Shown here: positions 8,457 through 17,856 of the stretch, in pieces
How the letters are laid out: each line of letters opens with the position of its first letter
Position numbering within the stretch: the stretch's first letter is position 1
Assembly: GCF_900104155.1 (NCBI RefSeq)
Contig: NZ_FMYB01000015.1
Coordinates: 29,981-93,980 of the forward strand
Length of the DNA: 64,000 nucleotides
From: Butyrivibrio sp. INlla16
GTDB lineage: Bacteria; Bacillota; Clostridia; Lachnospirales; Lachnospiraceae
Direction: 5' to 3'
Notes under the pieces: generated by a model
Told to the model about the DNA's origin: nothing
Database searches by the model: none
What the model saw: only the letters and a program-made list of their open reading frames with translations
Position numbers and translations under genes: made by a program

Positions 8457-9458
8457 TTAGTGGTCTACTGCCTCGTGAAGTCTTGCCTTGATATCTTCGA
8501 CACTCATCCACTCTGTGTTATTGCCTGAGCTGTAGGAGAATCCTTCCGGAACCTTCTTGCCTGCAGGATCAGGGGTCTGTCTGTCATTGAAAGTAACCTG
8601 AGGATATACGATAAAGTGCTTATCAAACTCGTAGGTAAAAGGCGCATCCTCCACTGTTACCATGATCTCATCAAGCTTCTCACCCGGACGGATTCCGATC
8701 TCTTTTGTTGCGATTCCGGGGCACATAGCCTCTGCCAGATCCGTAACCTTGAAGGAAGGAATCTTGCTGATGAAGGTCTCTCCACCCTTTGCCTCGTTAA
8801 GAGCCTTAAGTACGAGCTCAACGCCCTCGGGAAGGCTTATCCAGAATCTTGTCATTCTGTAATCGGTTATAGGAAGCTCTTTTTCACCCTTCTCAATAAG
8901 GTTCTTGAAAAGCGGAATGATTGAACCGCGACTTCCCGCAACATTACCATATCTTACAATCGAGAAATTTATGTCCTTATTTCCGGCATAAGCATTAGCT
9001 GCGATAAACAGTTTATCTGAAACCATCTTGGTTGCACCATAGAGATTCACAGGGTTAACAGCTTTATCTGTACTGAGCGCAACTACACGTTTAACGCCTG
9101 TATTAAGAGCTGCATTAATTACGTTCTGCGCACCGTTAACATTGGTCTTTATAGCCTCGTCCGGATTATACTCGCAGGCAGGCACCTGCTTAAGAGCAGC
9201 GGCATGGATTACATAATCAACGCCCTCCATAGCGCGCTCCATACGGGCACCATCCCTTACATCACCGATGAAAAATCTCATCTGATCAGCGTGCTCTTTA
9301 TACACCTTCTCATTGGCCATGGTATATTGCTTATATTCATCACGTGAATACACGATGATCTTCTTGGGATTGTAGTGCTCAAGAAGATACTCTGTGAAAC
9401 AATGACCGAACGAACCGGTTCCTCCTGTTACAAGTATGGTTTTATCATCTAATTTCAT
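8457..9458 (-). CDS. pseB: UDP-N-acetylglucosamine 4,6-dehydratase (inverting)
   Basis: First enzyme of pseudaminic acid synthesis, converting UDP-GlcNAc to the 4-keto-6-deoxy-altro sugar. 333 residues, extended SDR fold: NAD loop G-G-T-G-S-F-G at residues 12-18, the PseB/FlaA1 pair D131-K132 in STDKAVNP, and Y140-x-x-x-K144 in YGATK. AALKQVPACEYNP is also diagnostic. It is the promoter-proximal gene of the pse operon, with AAGAGGTAG before the ATG and a sigma-A-like promoter at 9492-9520. Confidence 0.93.
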   Translation of the reverse strand: MKLDDKTILVTGGTGSFGHCFTEYLLEHYNPKKIIVYSRDEYKQYTMANEKVYKEHADQMRFFIGDVRDGARMERAMEGVDYVIHAAALKQVPACEYNPDEAIKTNVNGAQNVINAALNTGVKRVVALSTDKAVNPVNLYGATKMVSDKLFIAANAYAGNKDINFSIVRYGNVAGSRGSIIPLFKNLIEKGEKELPITDYRMTRFWISLPEGVELVLKALNEAKGGETFISKIPSFKVTDLAEAMCPGIATKEIGIRPGEKLDEIMVTVEDAPFTYEFDKHFIVYPQVTFNDRQTPDPAGKKVPEGFSYSSGNNTEWMSVEDIKARLHEAVDH

Positions 9459-9491
9459 TTTCTACCTCTTTTCAAAGCATAATTCTAATAG

Positions 9492-9520
9492 ATTATACTA
9501 TAATCAAGGAATTCCTACAA
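9492..9520 (-). promoter_or_regulatory. Sigma-A-type promoter of the pse operon
   Basis: On the minus strand TTGTAG, 17-base spacer, TATAAT. The predicted start lies about 25 bases before the pseB ribosome site. It occupies the 63-base gap after the preceding glycosyltransferase gene, so the pse genes can be expressed apart from the exopolysaccharide operon. Confidence 0.65.
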
Positions 9521-9521
9521 A

Positions 9522-11222
9522 TTATTGCATCTCATAAACGGTCCACATATCCTTCTGCGATATCTTCCCGCACCAGGAAAATGTCGGATTATTTTTCATA
9601 AGTACATTAAGAATCTCGTCCCTGTTGTCATGATCTGCGGCATAAACAGCAAGGATATCGGCACCGGCAATTTCACTATCTGTTATAGCCTCCGTATTAT
9701 CCGTGTCAACATAGTATAGCTTGTCATACACCAGCAGCTCATCCGTAAGTCTCCAGATATTATCCGGAGTTGCACTGTTATAAATAACCACAGCCTTTGC
9801 ATCCTGGACCTTCATATCTTCGGAGAATTTGATTCTATCCCTGTCCTCCGGATATAGGAAAAGAACATTCCGGTCTATGAAGAGTCCTTTTGCTGTAATA
9901 ATTGCAAATATTAAAAAGGTACCCAAAACCGGTATCGCTATTTCTTTTATTTTTCTTGCTCCCACTATGACTCTCAGTCCGATTCTTGTGAAATAAACCG
10001 CAAGTAAAAGTATTATCGGATAAATCGGCATCTCATAACGGTTTGAAGTATCGCCAAGAAGAAGCGCGGTTTTGGCAACCACAAAAAAATAACCCGCCGA
10101 GGCCGCAAAAAGGCTTCGGATATTTGCGATATGCAGCTTATCCTTCTCTCTTTTTATTCTAAGGAAAAAGAACAGTCCTATCAGAGCAATTACTATCATT
10201 ACGATAATAAGCCATACCATACCTGACATAAGGTAATCATTTGCAAGGCCAATAAAAAATCCGAATCGCTCTATGATATTGGAGCCATCTGCAAAGGCAG
10301 CCTGGGCCTCCTGTCCCCTATACCCCCTGAAGATATGTGAAAGTGACGCCGGATATACAAGAACGGCGCAGCCAAGAGCAAACGCGCAGCCGATACCATA
10401 TACCAGAATGTATATTAACCGCTTTGCCATAGATGCAGCCTGCCGGATAAACTCACTGTTCTTTGGCATGAGGAACAGGAACCATATTCCGAACGCAAGC
10501 CCCATCATTACCATGAAAATCAGGAAATAGTACTGTGTTAGAAATCCCAAAAAGCTTATGACTGCAATGGCTAAAATACTTTTTACGAATCCAATCTTAA
10601 AATCTTTATCAAAAGGCTTTGCAAGCGTGTAGCCTTCCATCTCATTTCCCGTATAATACTTCTTGATAAGGTTCATCAGTCTCATGTGACACAGCGCCGA
10701 AGCGAGCACGAAAACCGTGAGCCACATATACATCCTTATAAACATCACACAGGATATCGTCATGGGATTAAAACCGTAAGCAAACATCAGGATAAGCCTT
10801 AATCCCTTGCTCATGCCCACACTTTTCGCAAGACTGTTTAACAGAAAGAAACTTATTATGAACGCAATTATATTGACGATAAGCCCCTGCCACTTTGAAA
10901 AGACCTCCGGTGTCAGTGAACAAACCGTATGAAGCATATCATAAAAAAGCGGAGGATGGACATCCCAGGACTGCACAAGATGAACGAGTCCGTAATTAAA
11001 TCCCTCGCCCTTTTTCACTACAAACTCATCCCGAAGAGTATCTGTATCCACCCATTCCCTGTCAGGATAGTAGAACCCCAAGCTTCTGTTTGTAGAAAAA
11101 TATGAATAATACTCATCCTGATGAAATCCCTCTTTTTGTACGCCAAAAAAGCAGATAGTAACTATCTGCAAAACCAGGATAACCAGTAAAAGTAAGTTGT
11201 ATTTTTTTGCGATTATTTTCAT
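9522..11222 (-). CDS. GT39/ArnT-like polytopic glycosyltransferase
   Basis: About 566 residues with many TM helices. The first outside loop carries an acidic pair in G-F-H-Q-D-E-Y-Y-S-Y near residue 35, the place where GT-C enzymes (PMT, ArnT, GT39) hold their catalytic acid. Such enzymes move a sugar from a polyprenyl-phosphate donor onto a lipid or protein outside the membrane. The start ATG at 11222 overlaps the preceding stop as TGATG. It is the last gene of the exopolysaccharide cluster before the pse promoter. Donor and acceptor are unknown; a link to the polyprenyl-phosphate transferase at 21191 is inference. Confidence 0.75.
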   Translation of the reverse strand: MKIIAKKYNLLLLVILVLQIVTICFFGVQKEGFHQDEYYSYFSTNRSLGFYYPDREWVDTDTLRDEFVVKKGEGFNYGLVHLVQSWDVHPPLFYDMLHTVCSLTPEVFSKWQGLIVNIIAFIISFFLLNSLAKSVGMSKGLRLILMFAYGFNPMTISCVMFIRMYMWLTVFVLASALCHMRLMNLIKKYYTGNEMEGYTLAKPFDKDFKIGFVKSILAIAVISFLGFLTQYYFLIFMVMMGLAFGIWFLFLMPKNSEFIRQAASMAKRLIYILVYGIGCAFALGCAVLVYPASLSHIFRGYRGQEAQAAFADGSNIIERFGFFIGLANDYLMSGMVWLIIVMIVIALIGLFFFLRIKREKDKLHIANIRSLFAASAGYFFVVAKTALLLGDTSNRYEMPIYPIILLLAVYFTRIGLRVIVGARKIKEIAIPVLGTFLIFAIITAKGLFIDRNVLFLYPEDRDRIKFSEDMKVQDAKAVVIYNSATPDNIWRLTDELLVYDKLYYVDTDNTEAITDSEIAGADILAVYAADHDNRDEILNVLMKNNPTFSWCGKISQKDMWTVYEMQ

Positions 11223-12310
11223 CAAAGTCCTCGAATTTTAGCGTGCACAACCCTGATTGTTTTTGGTGCTATTACAAAAAGAGTAAGATATGTCTTATCC
11301 CTTTTAGTCATATACTCATTATTATAGATGTTACTTATATGCTTTCTCAAAAAGCCCACCACGTTCTTTTTATAGAAACGGTTATGGCGATTCATCTTAC
11401 TGATCGGTATGTGCAGCAGATAATCAAGCCTCTGAATGAGGCAGAATCGCATAGCTTCTTCCTTAAGTTCAGGGAAGCTTTTTTTCACAAGACTTCTTGC
11501 AACATCCGCATTTCTTACTATATCCGTAAATACCGGCGGGAAGTAATCCTTCTGATCAGCTTTCTTTCTTGAGTTACTTCCGCTTCTGTAAAAAACATGA
11601 TAATACTGCTGCGGAAGAATGACGAGCTTCTTCACTCTTTTCAGCATGTGTATCATGAGATAAAAGTCCTCGTTAAGCTCACCCTCCGGGAAGCCTTTGC
11701 ACTCTCCCTGAAAAAGCTTCCTGCTTGTCAGCTTGGTACAAAATGAGGCGTCACCTGTGTGCATAAGAAGTGTCCTCATATGCTCAGCACCGGTCACAGT
11801 GTTTTCCGTAACAGGCGGGATGCAGACATCCGGAAGTCTTGTACCATCCTCTGCAATCTCATCCCTTGAAATCTGAGCCATCAGAACAGGTTCCTTTTCA
11901 GTGCTGTTTTTGATTATGGCTTTCATCAAGGTCTCATACATATGCGGGTCCACATAGTCATCCGCATCGACGAAACCTATATAATCGCCGGTCGCCGCAC
12001 TGAGCCCCAAATTTCTCGCCTTACTGCTGCCGCCGTTATCCTGGTGGAGCAGGAGGATGCGTGGTTTTTCTCCGGCTGCTGCGTTACTGCTATCCTGCGT
12101 GGAACTATCTTTTCCGTCAGCATTAAAGCCATGTGAGTCAATGTAATTCTGGACACGAGCGTAGGTATCATCGGTAGAGCCGTCATCCACAACTATGATC
12201 TCCAGTAGTTCATCCGGGTAAGTCTGGGCACAGACTGACTCTATGCAGCGGATTATAAGGTCTTCTATGTTATATGCGGGTATGATTATGGTGATTTTCT
12301 TTGTAAACAA
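11222..12310 (-). CDS. Family 2 glycosyltransferase
   Basis: 362 residues, GT-A fold. The N-terminal KITIIIPAYN start, VVDDGSTDDT near residue 41, and a DADDYVD metal-binding DxD near residue 120 define GT2. Start is TTG at 12310 with AGGAG eight bases upstream. The C-terminal third is basic and lacks TM helices, so it is cytoplasmic or peripheral. A Ser/Ala/Asp-rich loop (about residues 56-85) interrupts the usual spacing between the first two motifs. Likely adds one sugar to the repeat unit; donor unknown. Confidence 0.82.
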   Translation of the reverse strand: MFTKKITIIIPAYNIEDLIIRCIESVCAQTYPDELLEIIVVDDGSTDDTYARVQNYIDSHGFNADGKDSSTQDSSNAAAGEKPRILLLHQDNGGSSKARNLGLSAATGDYIGFVDADDYVDPHMYETLMKAIIKNSTEKEPVLMAQISRDEIAEDGTRLPDVCIPPVTENTVTGAEHMRTLLMHTGDASFCTKLTSRKLFQGECKGFPEGELNEDFYLMIHMLKRVKKLVILPQQYYHVFYRSGSNSRKKADQKDYFPPVFTDIVRNADVARSLVKKSFPELKEEAMRFCLIQRLDYLLHIPISKMNRHNRFYKKNVVGFLRKHISNIYNNEYMTKRDKTYLTLFVIAPKTIRVVHAKIRGL

Positions 12311-12329
12311 ATTATATTCTCCTGTCCCC

Positions 12330-13556
12330 TCATTCCAGGTGATTGTCTTCCTTGAGGGTTCGGATGAAGCCCGGCGCTTTAAGCACCTTCGCGATGCTCA
12401 TGGGGCCATCCTTAGGCGTATTGTAATTCGTGCCGCCGGTAATGCTCTTACAAAATGAAAGGAGTCTTTCTGCCGCGCATTTTGCGTTCCAGGTAGTCAC
12501 GATCGTTTTGTAGGCATTTCTCTGAAGGGCACGTTTTTCTTCGGTTGATAGATTTATGAAATCTGTGAGTTTTTTCCTAAGCTCATTCTCATCGCAGTTA
12601 TCAAAGGTAAGTCCGTTTACGCTGTCCTCTATGAGGTAGGGCACAGCTCCGGCTTCAGACGATGCAATAACCGCGCAGGCGCTGTTCATCGCTTCATTTA
12701 CCACTGCTCCCCAGCCCTCGAGATAATTACTGCCAAAGATGAATACATGGCTTTTTTCCATGATATCACGCACTTTGTCGGGATTCACAGCTCCATGCAA
12801 GGTGATATTTGCCAAAAGCTCTTTTTGCCGTATTTCTTTCGAAAGGGCTATGGCAAGCGGTCCGTCTCCGACCACATCTATATGGAAATCCATTCCCTTT
12901 TCTCGCAGTATTTCTGCAGCTGTTATCGCAAATTCAGGATGCTTTAACTTGATAAGTCTTGATGCAAGGCAGATCCTAAGCTGATCGCCATCCTTATAAA
13001 GCATCCCGTCAAGCTCTTCATCCGTATATTGCCTGAGCGGAGGATAATATCCCCATTTATACATCTTCCCGGGATAAGCACCTATAAGGCTAAAGTCTCC
13101 CGAGACATACGCTCCTGCGCAGAGCATATATACCGGCGAATTCTTGTATTTTATATGCTCCTCGTATTTTGCTTTTAAGCCTCTCGGGGAAATTGCCTTC
13201 CATCTTCCCTCGCGGTAGATTCTTTCACTGACGCGAATCACTGGTTTTCCGGAGTCGAGCCTTTCTTTTATAAGTCTCTCCGTAAGGCTCGCCTTGTTTT
13301 GACCGGTCCAACCGAGCATAAGTACATCGCAGTTTTTTATAAGCGCTGCGCATGCGGCCTCATCCTCGTATATTCTGTGAACATAAGGGATGCTGTCCGT
13401 ATCAGAATTCCATCCCAGGTTTCGCCGTCCCTCCTCCATGGGCTGTGTCTCTATGAAAGAGAAACCATCGCCTATGCGGGAGTACATCTCATCACAAAGG
13501 GGAATCTGGTGGTGGTTTATGAAGTTTGAGATAAAGGTGATATTTAATCCTATCAA
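12330..13556 (-). CDS. GT-B (family 4-type) glycosyltransferase
   Basis: 408 residues. The N-terminal half is divergent (NITFISNFINHHQIPLCDEMY), which may hold the acceptor site. The C-terminal half is a typical GT4 donor domain: KLKHPEFAITAA, VVGDGPL near residue 230, and an E-G-W-G-A-V-V-N-E-A-M-N-S segment near residue 284 like the family's EGFG. Start is TTG at 13556; no ATG lies near, and the GATGAGGGG end of the intergenic repeat supplies a purine-rich ribosome site 11 bases away. Role: cytoplasmic sugar addition during repeat-unit assembly. Confidence 0.8.
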   Translation of the reverse strand: MIGLNITFISNFINHHQIPLCDEMYSRIGDGFSFIETQPMEEGRRNLGWNSDTDSIPYVHRIYEDEAACAALIKNCDVLMLGWTGQNKASLTERLIKERLDSGKPVIRVSERIYREGRWKAISPRGLKAKYEEHIKYKNSPVYMLCAGAYVSGDFSLIGAYPGKMYKWGYYPPLRQYTDEELDGMLYKDGDQLRICLASRLIKLKHPEFAITAAEILREKGMDFHIDVVGDGPLAIALSKEIRQKELLANITLHGAVNPDKVRDIMEKSHVFIFGSNYLEGWGAVVNEAMNSACAVIASSEAGAVPYLIEDSVNGLTFDNCDENELRKKLTDFINLSTEEKRALQRNAYKTIVTTWNAKCAAERLLSFCKSITGGTNYNTPKDGPMSIAKVLKAPGFIRTLKEDNHLE

Positions 13557-13567
13557 TTTATGTTATA

Positions 13568-13688
13568 CCCCTCATCCGGCACTTCGTGCCACCTTCCCCC
13601 CAGTGGGGAAAGGCATATTATTCTTCATCTATCCCCCAGGGGGAAGGCATATTATTCTTCATCTATCCCCCAAGGGGAAGGCATATTT
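13568..13688 (-). repeat. Two-hairpin intergenic repeat, copy 2, with 34-base tandem units
   Basis: Same element as at 6454 and 40882: GGCAC-GAA-GTGCC hairpin and GATGAGGGG next to the downstream start. The G/C arm occurs three times. Two of these belong to near-identical 34-base units (13621-13654 and 13655-13688) differing at only a few positions. The last codons of the upstream glycosyltransferase, C-L-P-L-G-G and its TAG, lie inside the outer unit. Confidence 0.87.
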
Positions 13689-14997
13689 CTTTATATATCT
13701 CCACGAGCCGCTTGAAGTTGGCGGCGGGATCGTGGGTTATCATCGCGTGCTTGCGGGCGTTATCGCCGTACACAGCTGCAATGACCGGTTCTCGGAACAT
13801 CTGTCTGATACATTTTGCAAGATCCTCGGGATTTCCTGCTTCAAACAAAAGTCCGTCCACATTTTTCTCAAGCATGTCCGGGATTCCGCCGGTATCGGCA
13901 GCAACCACGGGAACCCCGAGAAGCATGGCCTCTGCCATGGAATTGGGCGAGTTTTCCAGAATCGAAGGACAAATAAACAGGTTGCACTTAAGAAGCTGTT
14001 CCTTCATCTGCTCTGCAGAGAGCTTTCCCAGCATCACAACCTTACCACCGAGTCTGCCCTTTCTTATAAGTCTCTTTAAGTATTTACCATAGGCTGAAAT
14101 TCTGATAGCCATGGGATACTTGCTCTTTCCCGAGGAATTCTTCTGCTCGTCGGGAATAGTAACTGTCTTCCTTCGTATCTTGCCGATGACACTGTTTCCC
14201 GCAACATATATCTTAGTATCAGGAAACTCCTTAAGTATCTCAGGAACCGCTTCCAACACAAAATGAAATCCCTTCAAGGGATAATCTCCCTGTGACAGAA
14301 AGATACTGTGCGGAACCGTATTTACAGCTCTCCAAGCATCCTTATAGAAAGTGGGACGCATCGTTTCATTCATCTTGTGATATTTTGCAGTGGGATTTAT
14401 TTTCGAAGTTGTCTCTTTATCAAAACCGGTTCTCCCCGTGATATGTCCGGTAAGTTTAATGGCTTCTATCTCGTTTTCCGCGCGCTTTGCAAACTTCTCC
14501 TTTTGCTGCAAAAGCGAATCATTTTTGTATTTATCACGGAAAGTCATATCATTACAGACACTCTCCGGAAGGTTCGCCATATACACCTTTTCTATCTCGC
14601 TGCAAAGCCCCTGTATCCCAAGAAGCGTCCTCTCAGGCTTGCCAAAGGCTCTGATCGCAGCAAGGCTGTGCGGGAACTCTGTCCCGAACACATGGATAAG
14701 ATCAGGCTGAAAGCTCTCATATATCTCCTTAAACCTGTCCTCCAGCTTCTCATCGTATATCTCAGGCGCATTAAGGTTTTCGGAAAAGCCATAAAAGCTC
14801 ACATTTTCAATTTTCACAGCATCCCTGCCCATATCCTCTGCGGGAAATGCCACACCCAGTGTGATGTTGCAATTTTCCTTCCCCATAAGGATCTTATCGT
14901 AAGCACCTGAGAGCCATCCCTCGCGGTCTGACCATGCAAGTCCTTTCGCCTTTGCAAAAGCAGGGAGCATGATGTTACACACCCATAAAACTTTCAT
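13663..14997 (-). CDS. Family 4 glycosyltransferase
   Basis: 444 residues of GT-B fold. N-terminal acceptor domain MKVLWVCN; PDLIHVFGTEFPHS near residue 94; C-terminal donor domain with the E-N-S-P-N-S-M-A-E-A-M-L-L-G-V-P segment and VAADTGGIPDML, the hallmark of GT4. The final six residues and stop codon are encoded by the intergenic repeat, so the original C-terminus was probably replaced when the element arrived. Cytoplasmic; likely adds a sugar to the growing exopolysaccharide unit. Confidence 0.83.
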   Translation of the reverse strand: MKVLWVCNIMLPAFAKAKGLAWSDREGWLSGAYDKILMGKENCNITLGVAFPAEDMGRDAVKIENVSFYGFSENLNAPEIYDEKLEDRFKEIYESFQPDLIHVFGTEFPHSLAAIRAFGKPERTLLGIQGLCSEIEKVYMANLPESVCNDMTFRDKYKNDSLLQQKEKFAKRAENEIEAIKLTGHITGRTGFDKETTSKINPTAKYHKMNETMRPTFYKDAWRAVNTVPHSIFLSQGDYPLKGFHFVLEAVPEILKEFPDTKIYVAGNSVIGKIRRKTVTIPDEQKNSSGKSKYPMAIRISAYGKYLKRLIRKGRLGGKVVMLGKLSAEQMKEQLLKCNLFICPSILENSPNSMAEAMLLGVPVVAADTGGIPDMLEKNVDGLLFEAGNPEDLAKCIRQMFREPVIAAVYGDNARKHAMITHDPAANFKRLVEIYKEICLPLGG

Positions 14998-15008
14998 ATC
15001 TTCCTCAT

Positions 15009-15884
15009 TTAATGCCTTTTAAGCTTATATACCAAACTCTTCACCTTATTATAAGCTCCTGCCGTTTTCGGGTTCTCCGCAATTTTTGTCCGCAGCGGAG
15101 CCAGTGTCAGTTTTCTTATAAGATCAAATTTCTGTATCTGCTTCTTCGGAAGGTAGAGATGAATTATCTGCTGCCTCTCCGTCTCCGAAACCTTCCTATT
15201 CTCTCTTGTCTCGGAAAAGCCACCTCCCTCGTAATCCGCAATAAGCAGATTCATATAAATAGCCAGCGCCTTCTCAACATAAATGCAGCGGAGGAAGTGC
15301 TCGTAGTCGGCCCTCACCTTCCAAACCGTATCGAAGGCATATCTGTACATAAGTCTCTCATCGTAGAAGCATGCCTGATGCGACGGAACATTTCTGTAGC
15401 AGGCAAAATCATTGATCTTTGGCACCGAAGAAACCCTCTGTGAGGTTTTCATCTCATATATATCACCGTAGTAAATTGAGGGAACAATCGTACCCGAATT
15501 CTTCTCATCAAGCTTTATCTTACTGTGAACCTTTTGAAGCACCTTGCTGTTTGAAAAAATATCGCCGCAATTAAGGAAATAGATAAAGCCCGGCTCTGTA
15601 TCCTTCGCCTTATTTCCTGCTTCCTCCTTAACAGCACTGACCGCAATATTCATGGCATCGTAAATGCCGTGATCCTTCCCCTTTATAAAAAGAGCTCTTC
15701 CGCACTTTTCATCATCCGAAAGGAACTCCCTGGCCTTCTCATAAGATCCGTCAGTGGAGCCGCCATCCTTAATGACAATGGAGACGTCCTTGAAGGTCTG
15801 CATTTTTATGCTCTTAAGAGTCTTTAACAGGTCCTCGCCTGCATTATATGAAACTACAATTATCGTAAAAAATGATTTTTTCAT
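15009..15884 (-). CDS. Family 2 glycosyltransferase (WcaE-like)
   Basis: 291 residues from ATG at 15884, which follows the stop of the EpsG-like gene after one base (TGATATG). FFTIIVVSYNAGEDL at the N-terminus, I-K-D-G-G-S-T-D-G-S near residue 40, and Y-F-L-N-C-G-D near residue 100 place it with GT2 enzymes of the colanic-acid WcaE kind, in which NxGD replaces the common DxD. An upstream in-frame ATG would lie inside the previous gene and add non-homologous residues. Sugar donor unknown. Confidence 0.8.
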   Translation of the reverse strand: MKKSFFTIIVVSYNAGEDLLKTLKSIKMQTFKDVSIVIKDGGSTDGSYEKAREFLSDDEKCGRALFIKGKDHGIYDAMNIAVSAVKEEAGNKAKDTEPGFIYFLNCGDIFSNSKVLQKVHSKIKLDEKNSGTIVPSIYYGDIYEMKTSQRVSSVPKINDFACYRNVPSHQACFYDERLMYRYAFDTVWKVRADYEHFLRCIYVEKALAIYMNLLIADYEGGGFSETRENRKVSETERQQIIHLYLPKKQIQKFDLIRKLTLAPLRTKIAENPKTAGAYNKVKSLVYKLKRH

Positions 15885-15885
15885 A

Positions 15886-17049
15886 TCAACCAAATCCTCG
15901 CTCTGAAAGCGTTGCGGGCAGTTCATGGAAAAAGATAGTCTCATAGGGAAGAATTCTTACTCCATCATTTGCTGCCCCTCTCATATACATTATAAAATAA
16001 AGGACGCATCCAATTACCGTAAGAACCTTAAGTATCTGCCCCGTCTTATATCGTTTGTAATCAGGATCTGCCATAAGCCTTTTTAGCAGCGCCGGCACGT
16101 ATAATATCTGTGTCACCATAAAGTAATAGGTAATCCTCGAAACCGTGGGCAAAAAAGAACAGAATACATACAGCAGCAATGCACCTAGATTCGAATAAAA
16201 ATAGAAGCTCATTTTCTTATCACTTACGATATTCTTCCCAAGCACAAATACAGCTAAAAACAGCACTGCCACGCATCTTGCTATACCTATAGCACTGGTT
16301 CCGCCGGATAAATATTCTGTTCCCTCGTAAGAAGGATACAGCTTCGTCGCCACCACCAGATATACATCCTTAAGAAAAATGCAGGAAAAGCAAAGTGCCG
16401 AAAGCACTATATACATCCATCTCTTCCACTTCATCGATGCCAGCGGATAAAGCACCAGCACTACTATCAGCGACTTGTGGAAAAGTGCCCCGCACAGAAT
16501 CAGAATAATAAATCTCGGCCAGTCTCCGTTTAGACAAAAACGAATCGAATACAGCGCCACAGCCAGCGCCAGATAATATCTGACCGTACTTAAGGACTGG
16601 AAATAATATCCGAGCAACATAAACATGATAAAGCTCAGAAAAAAATCCTCAGACTGTCTGTACAGCGCAGAAAGGAAAAAGAAAACCGTCACTGCGGCAA
16701 AAATTGCAAACACAGCCACATAATTTTCAAATCCCGACAGTGTATAGACAAACTTCGTGAGGTAATTAAACCCGGGTTCCGTCGGAACGTAGGCATTACT
16801 GAAGGTCCTGTGCATGAATTCCACATAGTTACTGTAGTCATTTCCGACGTTCAGCCTTATTGCAGACACACCTGATAAAAGCACAAATAGTGAGAAAAGT
16901 CCGATTACATTTCTCACTTGCTTTCTGCTGATTCCGCGATATATGTAATTATACTGACCGCTACCTATGACTGCAGGCCTTACATCTCCGCTTTTTATCA
17001 GAAATGCGATCGCCAGAGTCACAAGCGTAAGTGACATATAAACTATCAT
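15886..17049 (-). CDS. EpsG-family polysaccharide polymerase
   Basis: 387 residues with about 10-12 TM helices. The early segment IRLNVGNDYSNYVEF followed by EPGFNYL, and the central TVRYYLALAVALYSIRF, are typical of the EpsG family that polymerises repeat units on the outer face of the membrane (the Wzy role). The ATG at 17049 overlaps the preceding stop as ATGA; longer in-frame starts would lie inside that gene. It is the only polymerase candidate inside this cluster. Confidence 0.8.
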   Translation of the reverse strand: MIVYMSLTLVTLAIAFLIKSGDVRPAVIGSGQYNYIYRGISRKQVRNVIGLFSLFVLLSGVSAIRLNVGNDYSNYVEFMHRTFSNAYVPTEPGFNYLTKFVYTLSGFENYVAVFAIFAAVTVFFFLSALYRQSEDFFLSFIMFMLLGYYFQSLSTVRYYLALAVALYSIRFCLNGDWPRFIILILCGALFHKSLIVVLVLYPLASMKWKRWMYIVLSALCFSCIFLKDVYLVVATKLYPSYEGTEYLSGGTSAIGIARCVAVLFLAVFVLGKNIVSDKKMSFYFYSNLGALLLYVFCSFLPTVSRITYYFMVTQILYVPALLKRLMADPDYKRYKTGQILKVLTVIGCVLYFIMYMRGAANDGVRILPYETIFFHELPATLSERGFG

Positions 17050-17855
17050 AACCGTTCCAGTCTTCCCTGTCTGATGCCCTTCTTCATAAGTCTGTAGCAC
17101 TGCCATACGGATTTTTCCCTGCACATCTCATCTCTGTGCACAAGTAAAAAGCGAAGGCTCATAGCTCCCGCAAGCGCTCCGTATAAAAAGTGATAGAGCA
17201 CTCCTCTGTCAAAGAAAAACTTATCATTAAATCCCGTAAACCAGGTTGATGGTCTGTCGGACTCCTCATGTCCGATTGAAACCCCCGTCCTGTATATCTT
17301 TAATCCCTTTTTCAGACAATCGTGAAGGAACAAAGAATCCTCACCGTTGCTGTACTTTGCTCCGCCTCCGAACAAAACGGAAAATTTTACATTAATCCCT
17401 TTAAGGGCCGCTGTTCTTGCAGCTATAGCGTAAGCAGGATATCTTCCGTAATTTTTCCAGGTAACCCTTGCAAAGTCTGTGTTGTGATAGGTCTGTCTCC
17501 CCTCCACCGCCTTTACATTAAACAAAAGCATGTCTGCCTCGGGGTGAGAATCAAACTCGTTCTCCATAAGAGCTGTGTACCCATCATCAAGAACAATATC
17601 CTCATCAATAAACTGCAAAAGCTCATGATCCGCATTTTGGAGCGCCAGATTTCGTGACAGTCCAACACCTCTCTCAGCCTTGTTAATCGTCTTTATCGCA
17701 TGAGATTTACCCAGTCTGTCGGTATAATCATTTTCCTCAGTAAGATCCCTGTCGCACTGATTCACAATTACCGCATCCGACTGAATATTCATTTTTGACG
17801 GAAGCTCTTCCGTATCCTGCTGCACGGCAGCCACAAGCAATTGTATTCTCGACAT
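17046..17855 (-). CDS. Glycosyltransferase (GT2-like, atypical N-terminus)
   Basis: 269 residues. The usual IIPTYN start is replaced by MSRIQLLVAAVQQDTEELP, and a V-N-Q-C-D-R segment follows, as in a subgroup of GT-A enzymes of Firmicute capsule clusters. RGVGLSRNLAL near residue 63 and F-I-D-E-D-I-V near residue 82 supply the nucleotide and metal-binding positions; the metal motif is DED. It follows the Wzz-like stop by one base and is coupled to the polymerase by ATGA. Confidence 0.72.
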   Translation of the reverse strand: MSRIQLLVAAVQQDTEELPSKMNIQSDAVIVNQCDRDLTEENDYTDRLGKSHAIKTINKAERGVGLSRNLALQNADHELLQFIDEDIVLDDGYTALMENEFDSHPEADMLLFNVKAVEGRQTYHNTDFARVTWKNYGRYPAYAIAARTAALKGINVKFSVLFGGGAKYSNGEDSLFLHDCLKKGLKIYRTGVSIGHEESDRPSTWFTGFNDKFFFDRGVLYHFLYGALAGAMSLRFLLVHRDEMCREKSVWQCYRLMKKGIRQGRLERL

Positions 17856-17856
17856 A

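Noticed and set aside
13600..13688. Short direct repeats that could suggest a CRISPR array
   Set aside because: The 34-base units are directly adjacent with no spacers, and the same motif occurs singly at other gene junctions; no cas genes are present.
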